Below are positions 1 through 9,646 of a DNA stretch of 54,660 nt, one piece after another. The DNA comes from Rhodococcus sp. (in: high G+C Gram-positive bacteria) (GTDB lineage: Bacteria > Actinomycetota > Actinomycetes > Mycobacteriales > Mycobacteriaceae), in assembly GCF_023264675.1 (NCBI RefSeq), contig NZ_JAHFVG010000039.1, positions 1-54,660 of the forward strand, written 5' to 3'. The notes below the pieces were generated by a model. It worked only from the letters and a program-made list of their open reading frames with translations, was not told where the DNA came from and made no database searches. Every line of letters starts with the position of its first letter. Position 1 is the stretch's first letter. The translations under genes and the position numbers were made by a program.

Positions 1-1
1 T

Positions 2-211
2 CACGGCCTCAACGCCGCGACCAACGAGTACGAGGACCTGCTCGCTGCAGGCATCAACGACCCGGTCAAGGTCACCCGCTCGGCACTGCAGAACGCAGCG
101 TCCATCGCGGCTCTGTTCCTGACCACCGAGGCCGTCGTCGCCGACAAGCCCGAGAAGGCCGGAGCGCCTGCTGGCGATCCGACCGGTGGCATGGGCGGCA
201 TGGACTTCTGA
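2..211 (+). CDS. groEL: Chaperonin GroEL, C-terminal fragment
   Basis: This is the last 69 codons of a 60-kDa chaperonin, cut by the window edge. The fragment reads through the conserved [17 protein letters not shown] helix of the equatorial domain and ends in the Gly/Met-rich tail GGMGGMDF, which identifies the folding-active GroEL of actinobacteria (GroEL2 of mycobacteria). The protein is a cytosolic ATP-dependent folding machine. A strong terminator follows about 20 bases after the stop. In Corynebacterium glutamicum groEL2 lies beside small porin genes and a ppk2 gene, which matters for the peptides at 12-14 kb. Confidence 0.97.
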   Translation, partial: HGLNAATNEYEDLLAAGINDPVKVTRSALQNAASIAALFLTTEAVVADKPEKAGAPAGDPTGGMGGMDF

Positions 212-228
212 GTCCGTCCCCTCACTGA

Positions 229-267
229 GAAAGCCCGACTCCACTTCGGTGGGGTCGGGCTTTTTCG
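229..267 (+). terminator. Rho-independent terminator after groEL
   Basis: A near-perfect hairpin with arms AAAGCCCGACTCCAC and GTGGGGTCGGGCTTT around a TTCG tetraloop is followed by a T run. Position just after the groEL stop and the U-tail make this a clear intrinsic terminator. Confidence 0.93.
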
Positions 268-273
268 TGCGCG

Positions 274-340
274 GTGGTTGCCCACAAGTCGGGTTCGCGG
301 GGCTGATTCGGCCCTGCGGCACCTATTTGTGTGCAACCAC
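274..340. repeat. REP-like palindromic element, left copy
   Basis: An imperfect palindrome: outer arms GTGGTTGCCCACAA (274-287) and TTGTGTGCAACCAC (327-340) match at 13 of 14 positions, and an inner hairpin (CGCGGGGC / GCCCTGCG) lies between them. A homologous element in the same orientation lies at 1208-1279, so the gene at 323-1144 is bracketed by direct copies. The right arm includes the last codons of that gene. Confidence 0.7.
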
Positions 341-1144
341 GCCACGTCTCGATCTCCGACGCTTGCGGACCACTCGCATGATGTCGTCCACCACCTCGTC
401 GAGGTGCGAATTCACGGTCGCCGCGGAGTACCGGAGGATCCGCCAGTCGTCGTCGATCAGCCAGTTCTGGCGAATTCGGTCGTTGGTGAACGTCTGGGGT
501 GCAATGTGAAACTCGCGTCCGTCGATTTCGATGGCGACGCGGGCACGTCGGCATACGAGGTCGCCGAAGTACCTGCCGATCTGCGCATTGATCTCGAGCG
601 GGAAGTTCCGCGCGGACAGTGCCCGAGCAACTTTTCGCTCGGGCTCGGATCTGGTTCGCGGGCAACATGTGCGGAGTTGTTCGCGCACGGCCACAATTCC
701 ATGACGACCAGGTGAATTGTCGCAGAGGAGCGCGAGTCGTTTCCAGTAGACCCGTGTGCCGACAGCGGCGTCGAACAATACTTCGAGTGCCGCTGTGTCC
801 ATGCCGACGGCGACGTCGAGCATCGCCTGTTCGGGCGTGACGACGGGGAGCCCAGGTCGCGAGGATGATTCGACGACTCGGCGATGAAGCGACACCCAAC
901 TCGGCGCGCGGCGCTGGCCACTCATCGGGATGGTCGCCTCGACCAGCGTAGGTTCCGGGATGAGCTTCCACATCCATGCCGCGGTGGTGTGGCTGAAGAT
1001 CGCCTCGGGTTTCCAGAGCGCGACGGCGGTGCATCGGTCGAGGTAGGTCGGCTCGCGGTCGGTGTAGATCGTCGGGAGAATGCGCGTCAGTGTTGCAGGC
1101 CGGATGCCCTGCGCGAGTAATTCAGCTCGTGTGTGTACCCCCAT
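323..1144 (-). CDS. DUF559-type PD-(D/E)xK nuclease-like protein
   Basis: A 273-residue protein of a family scattered through actinobacterial genomes. The C-terminal third resembles the DUF559/Vsr-like restriction-endonuclease fold: Glu169, Asp195 in YFGDLVC and the strand AIEIDGREFH (Glu206, Asp208) fit the spaced acidic residues of a PD-(D/E)xK site. The N-terminal part (about residues 1-130) resembles the AbiEi-type winged-helix antitoxin region in such annotations. Cytosolic; no signal peptide. It is monocistronic and opposite to its neighbours. Its real role is not established. The palindromic repeats on both sides suggest either past mobility of the cassette or a functional link between protein and palindrome; both are inference. 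Confidence 0.75.
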   Translation of the reverse strand: MGVHTRAELLAQGIRPATLTRILPTIYTDREPTYLDRCTAVALWKPEAIFSHTTAAWMWKLIPEPTLVEATIPMSGQRRAPSWVSLHRRVVESSSRPGLPVVTPEQAMLDVAVGMDTAALEVLFDAAVGTRVYWKRLALLCDNSPGRHGIVAVREQLRTCCPRTRSEPERKVARALSARNFPLEINAQIGRYFGDLVCRRARVAIEIDGREFHIAPQTFTNDRIRQNWLIDDDWRILRYSAATVNSHLDEVVDDIMRVVRKRRRSRRGVVAHK

Positions 1145-1207
1145 GTCGATACTGTGGCGGGTCGATTTCGCACGGACGCTGAACTATCCACAACTGGGGG
1201 TAGATTG

Positions 1208-1279
1208 CCGTGGCTGCACACAAATCGGTCTACGATGGCCGATCCTGCCCTCCCGTGCCGACTATTGTGCAACGACGGC
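1208..1279. repeat. REP-like palindromic element, right copy
   Basis: Homologous to 274-340 in the same orientation: both share TGG-TGC-CACAA near the left end, GGC-GAT and GCCCT in the middle and TTGTGCAAC near the right end. Arms TGGCTGCACACAA (1211-1223) and TTGTGCAACGACG (1265-1277) are partly complementary, so the element can also form a hairpin. It sits upstream of the DUF559-type gene and upstream of the polymerase gene. Confidence 0.65.
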
Positions 1280-1311
1280 GCGTTCGGATGTGGGCACCTA
1301 AGCTCGACGGC

Positions 1312-2259
1312 ATGGCATCTCCGTCGATCGAACTCGCGGTGGGCGAGCGGACCGTCCGCATCTCGAACCCCGACCGGGTGTACTTCCCGGACAGCGGCGC
1401 GACCAAGCTGGACCTGGTGAACTATTACCTGAGCGTCGGCGACGGCATCGTTCGAGCGCTGCGGGAGCGCCCGTGCATGATGCACCGATTCCCGAAAGGT
1501 CTCGCGGGCGACAAGGTTCACCAGAAGCGAGTGCCGAACGGTGCGCCGCCGTGGCTCGAGACGGTGCAGGTCACGTTCCCGCGCTACAACCGGACCGCCG
1601 ACGAACTGTGCGTGACCGAATTGGCCCACGTGGCCTGGGCAGTCCAGATGTCGACGGTCGAGTTTCACCCCTGGAACTCCCGCCGCGCCGACGTCGAGAT
1701 GCCCGACGAGTGGCGCATCGACCTCGACCCGATGCCGGATTGCCCGTTCGATCGAGTGCGGCGGGTTGCCGGGGTCGTGCAGGAGGTACTCGCGGACCTG
1801 GGTGCAGTGGGATGGCCGAAAACCAGTGGCGGGCATGGTCTTCACATCTACGTCCGTATCGCTCCGGATCACGGGTTCAAGGATGTGCGCCGGGCCGCTC
1901 TGGCGTTCGCGCGCGAGGTTGAACGGCGTGCGCCCGAAGACGTGACGACCACGTGGTGGCGTAAGGACCGCGACCCGAAGAAGCTGTTCGTCGATTACAA
2001 CCAGAACGCGCGCGATCACACCATCGCCAGTGCCTACTCGGTGCGGGGAAATCAGGAAGCGACTGTGTCGACACCGATCTCGTGGGACGAGGTGGCTGCC
2101 GTCGAGCCGCGGGAGTTCACCATCTTCACGGTGCCGAAGCGCTTCGCCGAGCTCGGGGATCTGCATGAGGGCATCGACGACGCTGTCTTCTCGATCGATC
2201 CGTTGCTGGAATGGGCCGAGCGGGACGAGCGTGAGGGACTGAAGGAACCGGAAGACTGA
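1312..2259 (+). CDS. Stand-alone LigD-type polymerase/primase domain protein
   Basis: A 315-residue protein matching the polymerase domain of bacterial NHEJ ligase D (archaeo-eukaryotic primase superfamily), which adds nucleotides at double-strand-break ends. IDLDP (Asp137, Asp139) is the metal-binding DxD, and TSGGHGLHIYVRI holds the second catalytic motif. No ligase or phosphoesterase domain is attached and no Ku gene is near. The open frame begins at 1210, but the ATG at 1312 starts just before the conserved N-terminus (VRISNPDRVYFP) and is preferred. M. tuberculosis has comparable stand-alone polymerase-domain proteins. Likely role: gap filling or priming in DNA repair. Confidence 0.85.
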   Translation: MASPSIELAVGERTVRISNPDRVYFPDSGATKLDLVNYYLSVGDGIVRALRERPCMMHRFPKGLAGDKVHQKRVPNGAPPWLETVQVTFPRYNRTADELCVTELAHVAWAVQMSTVEFHPWNSRRADVEMPDEWRIDLDPMPDCPFDRVRRVAGVVQEVLADLGAVGWPKTSGGHGLHIYVRIAPDHGFKDVRRAALAFAREVERRAPEDVTTTWWRKDRDPKKLFVDYNQNARDHTIASAYSVRGNQEATVSTPISWDEVAAVEPREFTIFTVPKRFAELGDLHEGIDDAVFSIDPLLEWAERDEREGLKEPED

Positions 2260-2282
2260 GTTCTCCTGGCGGGAGCGGGAGG

Positions 2283-2978
2283 CTAGCGGCGGAGGGATTC
2301 GACGGCCCCGCGGACGGCGTCGAGGTGCGCTGCCATGGCGTGGGCGGCGTCGTCGTAGCTTCCCGAACGAATGCCGGCGACGATGAGGTCGTGTTCGACG
2401 TTCGACTTCTGCTGACGCCGCGCGACGAGGTTCAGGGTCTCGGACTGCCGGGTGAGCGCACCGCGTATGTCGACGATGATGGCCTCGAACACCCGGTTCT
2501 TGCTGGCTCGCGCGATGGCGGTGTGGAACTGGCCGTCGAGCAGCACCCAGGCCTGGTGGTCGTCTTCGCTGCGCATCTCGTCGGTGAGGCCTTCGAGTAC
2601 CTGCAGGTCCTCGGCGGTTCGACGCTCGGCGGCCCATCCTGCCGAGGGAATCTCGACGTGAGGGCGCGCTTCCATGAGCTCGCGGGCGTCGTAGTTGCCG
2701 ATGTCGAGATCGCCGGTGACGCGGTTGCGGACGACGAATGTTCCACGACCCGTTTTGGTTTCGGTCAGCCCGAGCGCCGTGCACGACCTGAGAGCTTCGC
2801 GGATGACCGAGCGACTCACTCCGTGGCGTGCGGCGAGAGCGGACTCGGCGGGGAGCTTGTCGCCGATCGACACCTGGCCGGACACGATCGCGTCGCGTAA
2901 GTCCGCGAACACAGCTTCGGCTGCACTCATCCTCGTCGCGGTCGGCGCACTGACCGCCCAGCTGTCCGACAGGTTCAT
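2283..2978 (-). CDS. FadR/GntR-family regulator (FCD domain)
   Basis: About 231 residues with an N-terminal GntR winged helix (KLPAESALAARHGVSRSVIREALRS is spread over the recognition helix) and a C-terminal FCD ligand domain (DGQFHTAIARAS, EHDLIVAGIRSG). ATG 2978 is preferred over the upstream in-frame start at 3047, which would put an unrelated tail before the HTH. It diverges from aspA, and the shared region carries two CTGTCNGACAG palindromes, one inside its own first codons, so it probably autoregulates and controls aspA-permease-asparaginase. The ligand is unknown; aspartate, asparagine or a dicarboxylate would fit. Confidence 0.88.
   Translation of the reverse strand: MNLSDSWAVSAPTATRMSAAEAVFADLRDAIVSGQVSIGDKLPAESALAARHGVSRSVIREALRSCTALGLTETKTGRGTFVVRNRVTGDLDIGNYDARELMEARPHVEIPSAGWAAERRTAEDLQVLEGLTDEMRSEDDHQAWVLLDGQFHTAIARASKNRVFEAIIVDIRGALTRQSETLNLVARRQQKSNVEHDLIVAGIRSGSYDDAAHAMAAHLDAVRGAVESLRR
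2962..2972. promoter_or_regulatory. Putative GntR operator 1 (CTGTCCGACAG)
   Basis: An 11-bp palindrome with a central base, holding the GT-N3-AC core common in FadR-family operators. It overlaps codons 3-6 of the regulator. A second copy lies 94 bp away, about nine helical turns, consistent with looping or autoregulation. Function is inferred. Confidence 0.55.
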
Positions 2979-3055
2979 GTCTGGATCGTCCCCTTCGCCT
3001 TGTCGTGCGTCAAACCAGCAGTTGACGCGCGACGTGTCTTGGTTCACACTCTAAC

Positions 3056-3079
3056 CTGTCAGACAGCCGGACAGCTGGA
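3056..3079. promoter_or_regulatory. Putative GntR operator 2 upstream of aspA
   Basis: CTGTCAGACAG (3056-3066) is followed by CCGGACAGCTGG. The reverse complement of the whole block starts CCAGCTGTCCG, the same string that covers operator 1. It lies just upstream of the aspA ribosome binding site (AAGGAG, 3086-3091), where a bound regulator would block transcription. Confidence 0.6.
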
Positions 3080-3097
3080 CACCTTAAGGAGCATGTA

Positions 3098-4537
<1,440 letters not shown>

Positions 4538-4545
4538 GCCCGCGC

Positions 4546-6036
4546 ATGACCGTCGATAGCACAAGCCCATCTGGTCATTCCGCAGGCTCCACTCCCGGAA
4601 CTACTGGTCATTCCGCAGGCTCCACTCCCGGCCTGTCGAATGACGACCTAGGCTACCGAAAGTCTTTGAAGCCGAGGCAAATTCAGATGATCGCCATCGG
4701 CGGTGCCATCGGAACCGGCTTGTTCATGGGTGCCGGAGGAAGACTGAACGAGTCGGGGCCCGCGCTGGTCCTGGTCTACGCGCTGTGCGGATTCTTCGCG
4801 TTCTTGATCCTGCGTGCACTCGGCGAACTGGTGATGCATCGGCCGACGTCGGGATCGTTCGTCTCCTACTCCCGCGAGTTCTTCGGCGAGAAGATGGCGT
4901 TCGCGGCCGGCTGGCTGTATTGGATGAACTGGGCGATGACGGCGGTCGTCGACGTGACAGCCGTTGCTCTGTACATGAACTTCTTCAAGAAGTACTGGGC
5001 GCCGCTCGGGAACGTCGATCAGTGGGTGTTCGCGCTGATCGGACTCGTCGTGGTTCTCGGTCTGAACCTGGTGTCGGTGAAAGTGTTCGGCGAACTGGAG
5101 TTCTGGTTCGCGCTGATCAAAGTGATTGCGCTGGTGACCTTTCTGGCAGTTGGCGTGTACTACGTACTGTTCGGGACGCCGATCGACGGCCAAGCGCCCG
5201 GCCTGAGCATCATCACCGACAACGGTGGCTTGATCCCCAACGGGCTGCTTCCGGCGATCGTGGTGATCCAGGGTGTCGTGTTCGCCTACGCGTCGATCGA
5301 GTTGGTCGGCACCGCAGCCGGTGAGACCGCGAATCCCGAGAAGGTCATTCCGAAGGCGATCAACACGGTCATCGTCAGGATCTTGGTCTTCTACGTGGGA
5401 TCGGTTCTGCTGCTGTCGCTTCTGCTGCCGTACACCGCGTATCACGCCGGGGAGAGCCCGTTCGTCACGTTCTTCGGTGCCATCGATATCCAAGGCGCCG
5501 ATGCGATCATGAATCTCGTCGTGTTGACCGCTGCACTGTCGAGCCTCAACGCCGGCCTCTATTCGACCGGACGAATTCTGCATTCGATGGCAGTTGCCGG
5601 ATCGGCGCCGAAGTTCGCGGCACGTATGAACAAGGCCGGAGTGCCCTACGGCGGAATCGCATTGACCGCTCTGGTCGCGTTGGCAGGCGTCGGCCTCAAC
5701 GCCGCCGTGCCGGCGCAGGCTTTCGAGATCGTCCTGAACCTCGCCGCCCTCGGTATCATCAGCGCATGGGCCGTGATCGTGCTGTGCCAGCTGAAGCTGT
5801 GGTCGCTATCGCGCACGGGAAGTCTGCAGCGGCCGAAGTTCCGGATGTTCGGGGCGCCCTACACCGGCATCGCGACACTCGGATTTCTGCTCGCCGTGCT
5901 GATCCTGATGGCCTTCGACAAGCCTGTCGGAACGTGGACCATCGCGTCGATCGTGATCATCGCACCGCTGTTGGTCGGCGGCTGGTTCTTGTGCCGCAAC
6001 CGAATCCGTGAACTTGCAGCCGAACGAGAGGTATGA
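4546..6036 (+). CDS. ansP: L-asparagine-type amino acid permease
   Basis: A 496-residue APC-superfamily transporter of the AAT family, close to AnsP. About 12 membrane helices begin after residue 45. The family hallmark at the first helix, [19 protein letters not shown], is present, as is [19 protein letters not shown] near helix 6-7. It probably imports asparagine for the asparaginase encoded next, giving aspartate for AspA. The cytosolic N-terminus is odd: GHSAGSTPG occurs twice, encoded by a 33-bp period DNA repeat, between the start and the conserved region. Transport of asparagine rather than another amino acid is inferred from context. Confidence 0.88.
   Translation: MTVDSTSPSGHSAGSTPGTTGHSAGSTPGLSNDDLGYRKSLKPRQIQMIAIGGAIGTGLFMGAGGRLNESGPALVLVYALCGFFAFLILRALGELVMHRPTSGSFVSYSREFFGEKMAFAAGWLYWMNWAMTAVVDVTAVALYMNFFKKYWAPLGNVDQWVFALIGLVVVLGLNLVSVKVFGELEFWFALIKVIALVTFLAVGVYYVLFGTPIDGQAPGLSIITDNGGLIPNGLLPAIVVIQGVVFAYASIELVGTAAGETANPEKVIPKAINTVIVRILVFYVGSVLLLSLLLPYTAYHAGESPFVTFFGAIDIQGADAIMNLVVLTAALSSLNAGLYSTGRILHSMAVAGSAPKFAARMNKAGVPYGGIALTALVALAGVGLNAAVPAQAFEIVLNLAALGIISAWAVIVLCQLKLWSLSRTGSLQRPKFRMFGAPYTGIATLGFLLAVLILMAFDKPVGTWTIASIVIIAPLLVGGWFLCRNRIRELAAEREV
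4571..4644. repeat. In-frame tandem repeat in permease N-terminus
   Basis: Two identical 28-bp copies (4571-4598 and 4604-4631), period 33 bp, encode the repeated [16 protein letters not shown] at 4607-4613 and GAATGAC at 4638-4644 form inverted arms around the second copy, so this looks like an intergenic-type palindromic repeat captured inside a coding region without breaking the frame. Confidence 0.75.
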
Positions 6037-6040
6037 CGGC

Positions 6041-6892
6041 GTGTCTCACATCGCCGTGGTGACTACAGGCGGCACCATCGCCAGCAGCCGTGACGAGAAC
6101 GGGATCAGCCGCCCCGGTGCAGGCGGTCTCGGTTTCGAGCTCGCCGCCGAGGTCAAGGTGATCGATCTGATGTCGGGGGACAGCTCGACGTTCGATTTCG
6201 CTGCAATGGACCGAATCGTCGACGCCGTCGCACTAGCTCTGAGTGATTCGGAATGCCGCGGCGTGATCGTGCTGCACGGCACCGACACGATGGAGGAGAC
6301 CGCGCTACTGGCGGATCTGTTCCACGACGATCCTCGGCCGGTGGTGTTCACCGGTGCTCAGCGGACCGCGGATCACGAATCCCCTGACGGTCCCTCCAAT
6401 GTCGAGGCCGCGGTGAACGTCGTGCTGAATCCGGTCGGCGAGGGTGTGTTCGTGGCATTCGGTGGCCGGGTGTTGCCGGCTCGTGGGCTGTCCAAGTGGC
6501 ATACGTCCGCGCTGGATGCGTTCGTCTCGTCCGCCGAACCACGCGAGGTGATGCCGCGGATACCCATCGCCGGGACGCGGGTCGACATAGTCGCTCTGTA
6601 CCCGGGTGCAGATGCGGTGGCCATCGAGGCGTACCTCGCCGCCGGTGCCGAGGGACTCGTGCTGGAAGCAACCGGCTCGGGAAACACGAACCCACAGGTC
6701 GTCGCCGCGGTGAAGGCATGCGGCGTACCGGTCGTCGTCACGACGAGGGTGCCCGTCGGCGCCATCGAGCCGACCTACGGCGGCGGCGGAGGTGGAGCGG
6801 ATCTCGTCGATGCGGGTGCGGTGTTCTCGCCGTTGCTCCGAGCGGGCCAGGCCCGAGTGTTGCTGGCGGTGAAAATAGCCGCGAACAGGTAA
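6041..6892 (+). CDS. ansA: L-asparaginase
   Basis: A 283-residue type I/II asparaginase-family enzyme, hydrolysing asparagine to aspartate and ammonia. The first catalytic threonine lies in TTGGTIAS near the N-terminus and the second in the HGTDTMEETA loop (Thr-Asp pair). No signal peptide is seen, so it is likely cytosolic. The frame is open from 6008, but GTG 6041 has GAGAGG nine bases upstream and starts right before the conserved strand. It lies 4 bases after the permease stop and completes the Asn to Asp to fumarate operon. Confidence 0.92.
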   Translation: MSHIAVVTTGGTIASSRDENGISRPGAGGLGFELAAEVKVIDLMSGDSSTFDFAAMDRIVDAVALALSDSECRGVIVLHGTDTMEETALLADLFHDDPRPVVFTGAQRTADHESPDGPSNVEAAVNVVLNPVGEGVFVAFGGRVLPARGLSKWHTSALDAFVSSAEPREVMPRIPIAGTRVDIVALYPGADAVAIEAYLAAGAEGLVLEATGSGNTNPQVVAAVKACGVPVVVTTRVPVGAIEPTYGGGGGGADLVDAGAVFSPLLRAGQARVLLAVKIAANR

Positions 6893-6895
6893 ATC

Positions 6896-7651
6896 GTGGA
6901 CAGTGGAGTCATGCCCCACCCAGACCCCGACGAGCTGGAGCCCGCCATTCCCGGTGCACCCGTGGGACGACGCATCTTCCTGGGGTTGGCCGCTCTGGGA
7001 GCAGCGGGCATTCTGGGCGGCGGCGCGATCCAGAAGGGGTTGTCCGCCGTGATGGGCCCGATCGGTAATCACGATCCCACCGGACTGATCGGCCTGATTC
7101 CGCTCGGAAACAACTTTCGCTTCTACTCGGTGACCACCGGCGCGCCGCGCAAGGACGAGAACAGCTACCAGTTGACGGTCGGCGGTTTGGTGGAAACCCC
7201 ACGCAGTCTTCGGCTTCAGGATCTGCGAGCGCTTCCGCAGACGTCACTGGTACGCGACTTCCAATGTGTGACGGGCTGGCGTGTTCCGCAGGTTTCCTGG
7301 AGCGGAGTTCGACTGTCCGACGTGCTCGACGCCGTCACACCGTCTCCTGATGCCACTGCTGTTCGGTTCACCTCGTTCGACGGCACCTACACCGAATCCT
7401 TGACGCTGGAACAGGCCCGCCGTGAGGACGTGATCGTGGCGTTGACCATGCTGGATGGTCCGGTCACCCACGATCACGGCGGCCCGGTTCGGCTGTACGT
7501 CGCACCGATGTACGGCTACAAATCGCTGAAGTGGCTCGGCGGAATCGAGCTGACGTCCGAGGTGGTGCCGGGATACTGGGAGCCTCGCGGGTATTCGATC
7601 GATGCCTGGGTCGGCGAGTCGAACGGACGTGACGATGACGCGACAAGCTGA
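6896..7651 (+). CDS. Membrane-anchored molybdopterin oxidoreductase (sulfite-oxidase fold)
   Basis: A 251-residue protein with the sulfite-oxidase/MsrP (YedY) molybdopterin-binding fold. The Mo-ligating cysteine is Cys124 in RDFQCVTGWRV; YVAPMYGYKSLKWLGGIEL is the conserved C-terminal part. The N-terminus has a twin-arginine-like VGRRIFLGLAALGAAG hydrophobic stretch (about 23-43), suggesting Tat export with a membrane anchor. The next gene encodes a cytochrome b-type membrane protein and overlaps by 17 bases, so the pair probably forms a two-subunit oxidoreductase like MsrPQ. Substrate unknown. GTG 6896 is used because AGG lies seven bases upstream; ATG 6911 is an alternative. Confidence 0.85.
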   Translation: MDSGVMPHPDPDELEPAIPGAPVGRRIFLGLAALGAAGILGGGAIQKGLSAVMGPIGNHDPTGLIGLIPLGNNFRFYSVTTGAPRKDENSYQLTVGGLVETPRSLRLQDLRALPQTSLVRDFQCVTGWRVPQVSWSGVRLSDVLDAVTPSPDATAVRFTSFDGTYTESLTLEQARREDVIVALTMLDGPVTHDHGGPVRLYVAPMYGYKSLKWLGGIELTSEVVPGYWEPRGYSIDAWVGESNGRDDDATS

Positions 7652-8234
7652 AATGCTCCGCTTCGGTCGGGTCGAGCGGTGGGTGCACTGGTCGGTCGGC
7701 ATTCTCACTCTGGTCTGCATCGCGACGGCGGCCGTTCTGTACAACGGTTCCCTGGCGGTACTGGTGGGCAATCGGCACATCGTCGAGACGGTGCACGTGT
7801 GGTCCGGGTTCGCGCTGCCGATCCCGCTGGTGCTCGGCCTCGTCTCGCGGGCCTATCGACTCGATCTGCGGCGACTCAACAGGTTCGTCGCCGACGATTG
7901 GAAGTGGTTGCGGTTCAAGGCACGTCGAGTGCGAGCAGTGGGCGTCGGGAAGTTCAACGCCGGACAGAAGCTGAACGGTGCGCTGAGCGCCGGCTCGATC
8001 TTCGTTCTGCTGCTGACGGGGACGGTGATGTTCTTCCCCTCATGGAGTCCGCTGAACTGGCGCACCGGGGCCACATTCGTCCACGACTGGTTCGCGTTGG
8101 CCTTCGGCCTGTTGGTGGTGGGGCACATCGTGTACGCGCTCAAGGATGCCGAGGCGATGCGCGGTATGCGACATGGTTCGGTACTTCGGGCGTGGGCGGA
8201 AAACGAGCATCCGGAGTGGAAGCCCCGATCCTGA
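7635..8234 (+). CDS. Cytochrome b561-type membrane subunit
   Basis: About 199 residues with four predicted membrane helices and histidines placed as in the formate dehydrogenase gamma/cytochrome b561 family: RWVHWSVGIL in helix 1, VHVWSGFALP in helix 2, FVHDWFALAFG and VVGHIVYALKD in the last two. It would bind haem b and carry electrons between quinone and the periplasmic molybdoenzyme encoded just upstream. ATG 7635 gives a sensible N-terminus (MTRQAEMLRFGRVERWVHW) and a short overlap with the upstream gene, indicating translational coupling. Confidence 0.85.
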   Translation: MTRQAEMLRFGRVERWVHWSVGILTLVCIATAAVLYNGSLAVLVGNRHIVETVHVWSGFALPIPLVLGLVSRAYRLDLRRLNRFVADDWKWLRFKARRVRAVGVGKFNAGQKLNGALSAGSIFVLLLTGTVMFFPSWSPLNWRTGATFVHDWFALAFGLLVVGHIVYALKDAEAMRGMRHGSVLRAWAENEHPEWKPRS

Positions 8235-8237
8235 CGC

Positions 8238-9050
8238 CTAGAGTTCCGAATCGCCCCAGGTCCTGACGTCGATGGAATCTCCCACTGCAACCGAGCCGGC
8301 CTCGAGCACGGTGAGCTTGGTTCCGAACGCCACGCCCTTGGCTCGAGCCTTGCGATAGCGCGCAAGGGTTTTCAGCGGTTCCGCACCTGCTCGTTCCCCG
8401 CGAGATTGGTCGACCGTGGTGACGGCGCAGCGGATGGCGAGTTTGGTGTAGGTGAGCACAGCGCTCCCGACGCCGAATTCCCGGACCGTATCCTCGGTAT
8501 GCGCCTCGTCCCAACCCGTGACCACGATGTTCGGTCGGAATCGGTCCATCGGCAGAGGTGTGTCGAGCAGCGAGTTCAATCCCGCCAGAGTGGAATCGGA
8601 CAGTAGATGGACGGCCCCGCTGTCGGCGAAACCCGCTGTACCGGGAACTATTCCGTCGGTGACGCGGTGGAAACCGGGAGGGACCGCGACGAGCCTGGAC
8701 GTTTCACCGATGACCGAGGTCAACCACGCAGCCACATCGTCGCCCTGGTCGATACCGCGGAACGGTTCCCGGAACATCGTCACGTCGACGGCAGGAGACT
8801 GGAGGTCCACCGCGCATGTCACCGATCCGAAGTCGGAGTGTTCCAGCGTGAGTTGACCGTCCTCGATCGATGGTCTGATCACCGACAGAATCGGATCGCT
8901 ACGTTGACTGCGGAAGGACAGGTCTTCGTCGACGATCATGAATTCTCGATCGTGATCGATCCCGCGAGCCGTCAGTGTGGCCCGCGGTGACGAGTAGCCG
9001 GCGCACGCTTTGACCGGGTAGCAGATCAACTCGGATACCGTCGCGCTCAC
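8238..9050 (-). CDS. MOSC-domain protein
   Basis: About 270 residues with an N-terminal MOSC beta-barrel (SELICYPVKACAG, GIDHDREFMIVDEDLSFRSQR) and a C-terminal MOSC domain including RFRPNIVV and a KLAIRCAVTTVDQ segment whose cysteine matches the conserved MOSC Cys. The family includes mARC-type Mo-cofactor reductases that act on N-hydroxylated compounds or carry sulfur; the exact substrate is unknown. GTG 9050 is chosen because the longer frame to 9080 would overlap the divergent pncA start. It converges on the molybdoenzyme pair, a plausible thematic link through molybdenum cofactor. Confidence 0.85.
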   Translation of the reverse strand: MSATVSELICYPVKACAGYSSPRATLTARGIDHDREFMIVDEDLSFRSQRSDPILSVIRPSIEDGQLTLEHSDFGSVTCAVDLQSPAVDVTMFREPFRGIDQGDDVAAWLTSVIGETSRLVAVPPGFHRVTDGIVPGTAGFADSGAVHLLSDSTLAGLNSLLDTPLPMDRFRPNIVVTGWDEAHTEDTVREFGVGSAVLTYTKLAIRCAVTTVDQSRGERAGAEPLKTLARYRKARAKGVAFGTKLTVLEAGSVAVGDSIDVRTWGDSEL

Positions 9051-9073
9051 AACACAAGAGGATACTGGTGGGC

Positions 9074-9646
9074 ATGACACGTGCGCTGCTGGTAGTCGAT
9101 GTTCAGAACGATTTCACCGAAGGTGGTGCACTCGGGGTGGTCGGTGGCGCCGAGGTCGCGCGCAAGGTGAGCGGGCTGCTGGCCAAGGAAGGCGACACCT
9201 ACGACGTCATCGTCGCCTCCCGCGATTGGCACGATTCCGACAGTGACAACGGTGGCCATTTCGCGACGGGCGAGCCGGCGAACTTCGTCACCACCTGGCC
9301 GGTGCACTGTGTCGCCGGAACCGTGGGGGCCGAATATCACCCGGACTTCGCCACCGGCTCGGTGGACGTCCACGTGTTCAAGGGCCAGGGCAAACCGTCG
9401 TACTCGGCATTCGAGGGTTCGACGGAAGACGGTCTGACGCTGGCGGAAGTGTTGGAGCGCAACGAGGTGACCGATGTCGACGTCGTGGGTATCGCCACCG
9501 ACTATTGTGTCCGAGCCTCTGCACTCGATGCTTTGACGGCAGGGCTGAAGGTCAGGATCCTCACGGGATTCGTCGCTGGAGTGGCGGCCGACTCGTCGGC
9601 GGTCGCGCTGCGCGAACTCGAGCACGCCGGTGCTGCCCTGAGCTAG
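9074..9646 (+). CDS. pncA: Nicotinamidase/pyrazinamidase
   Basis: A 190-residue isochorismatase-fold enzyme that deamidates nicotinamide to nicotinate for NAD salvage (and activates pyrazinamide in mycobacteria). The triad is visible as Asp9 (VVDVQNDF), Lys103 (VFKGQGKPSYSAF) and Cys145 (IATDYCVRA); metal ligands are Asp51, His53 and His62 in RDWHDSDSDNGGHF. Length equals the family norm. ATG 9074 starts as in the Mycobacterium enzyme; GTG 9068, two codons upstream, is equally spaced from GAGG and possible. Confidence 0.94.
   Translation: MTRALLVVDVQNDFTEGGALGVVGGAEVARKVSGLLAKEGDTYDVIVASRDWHDSDSDNGGHFATGEPANFVTTWPVHCVAGTVGAEYHPDFATGSVDVHVFKGQGKPSYSAFEGSTEDGLTLAEVLERNEVTDVDVVGIATDYCVRASALDALTAGLKVRILTGFVAGVAADSSAVALRELEHAGAALS

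Noticed and set aside
1087..2784. A 565-codon minus-strand frame across the polymerase gene
   Set aside because: Runs antisense to the LigD-type gene and out of frame with the GntR gene; no coherent domain.
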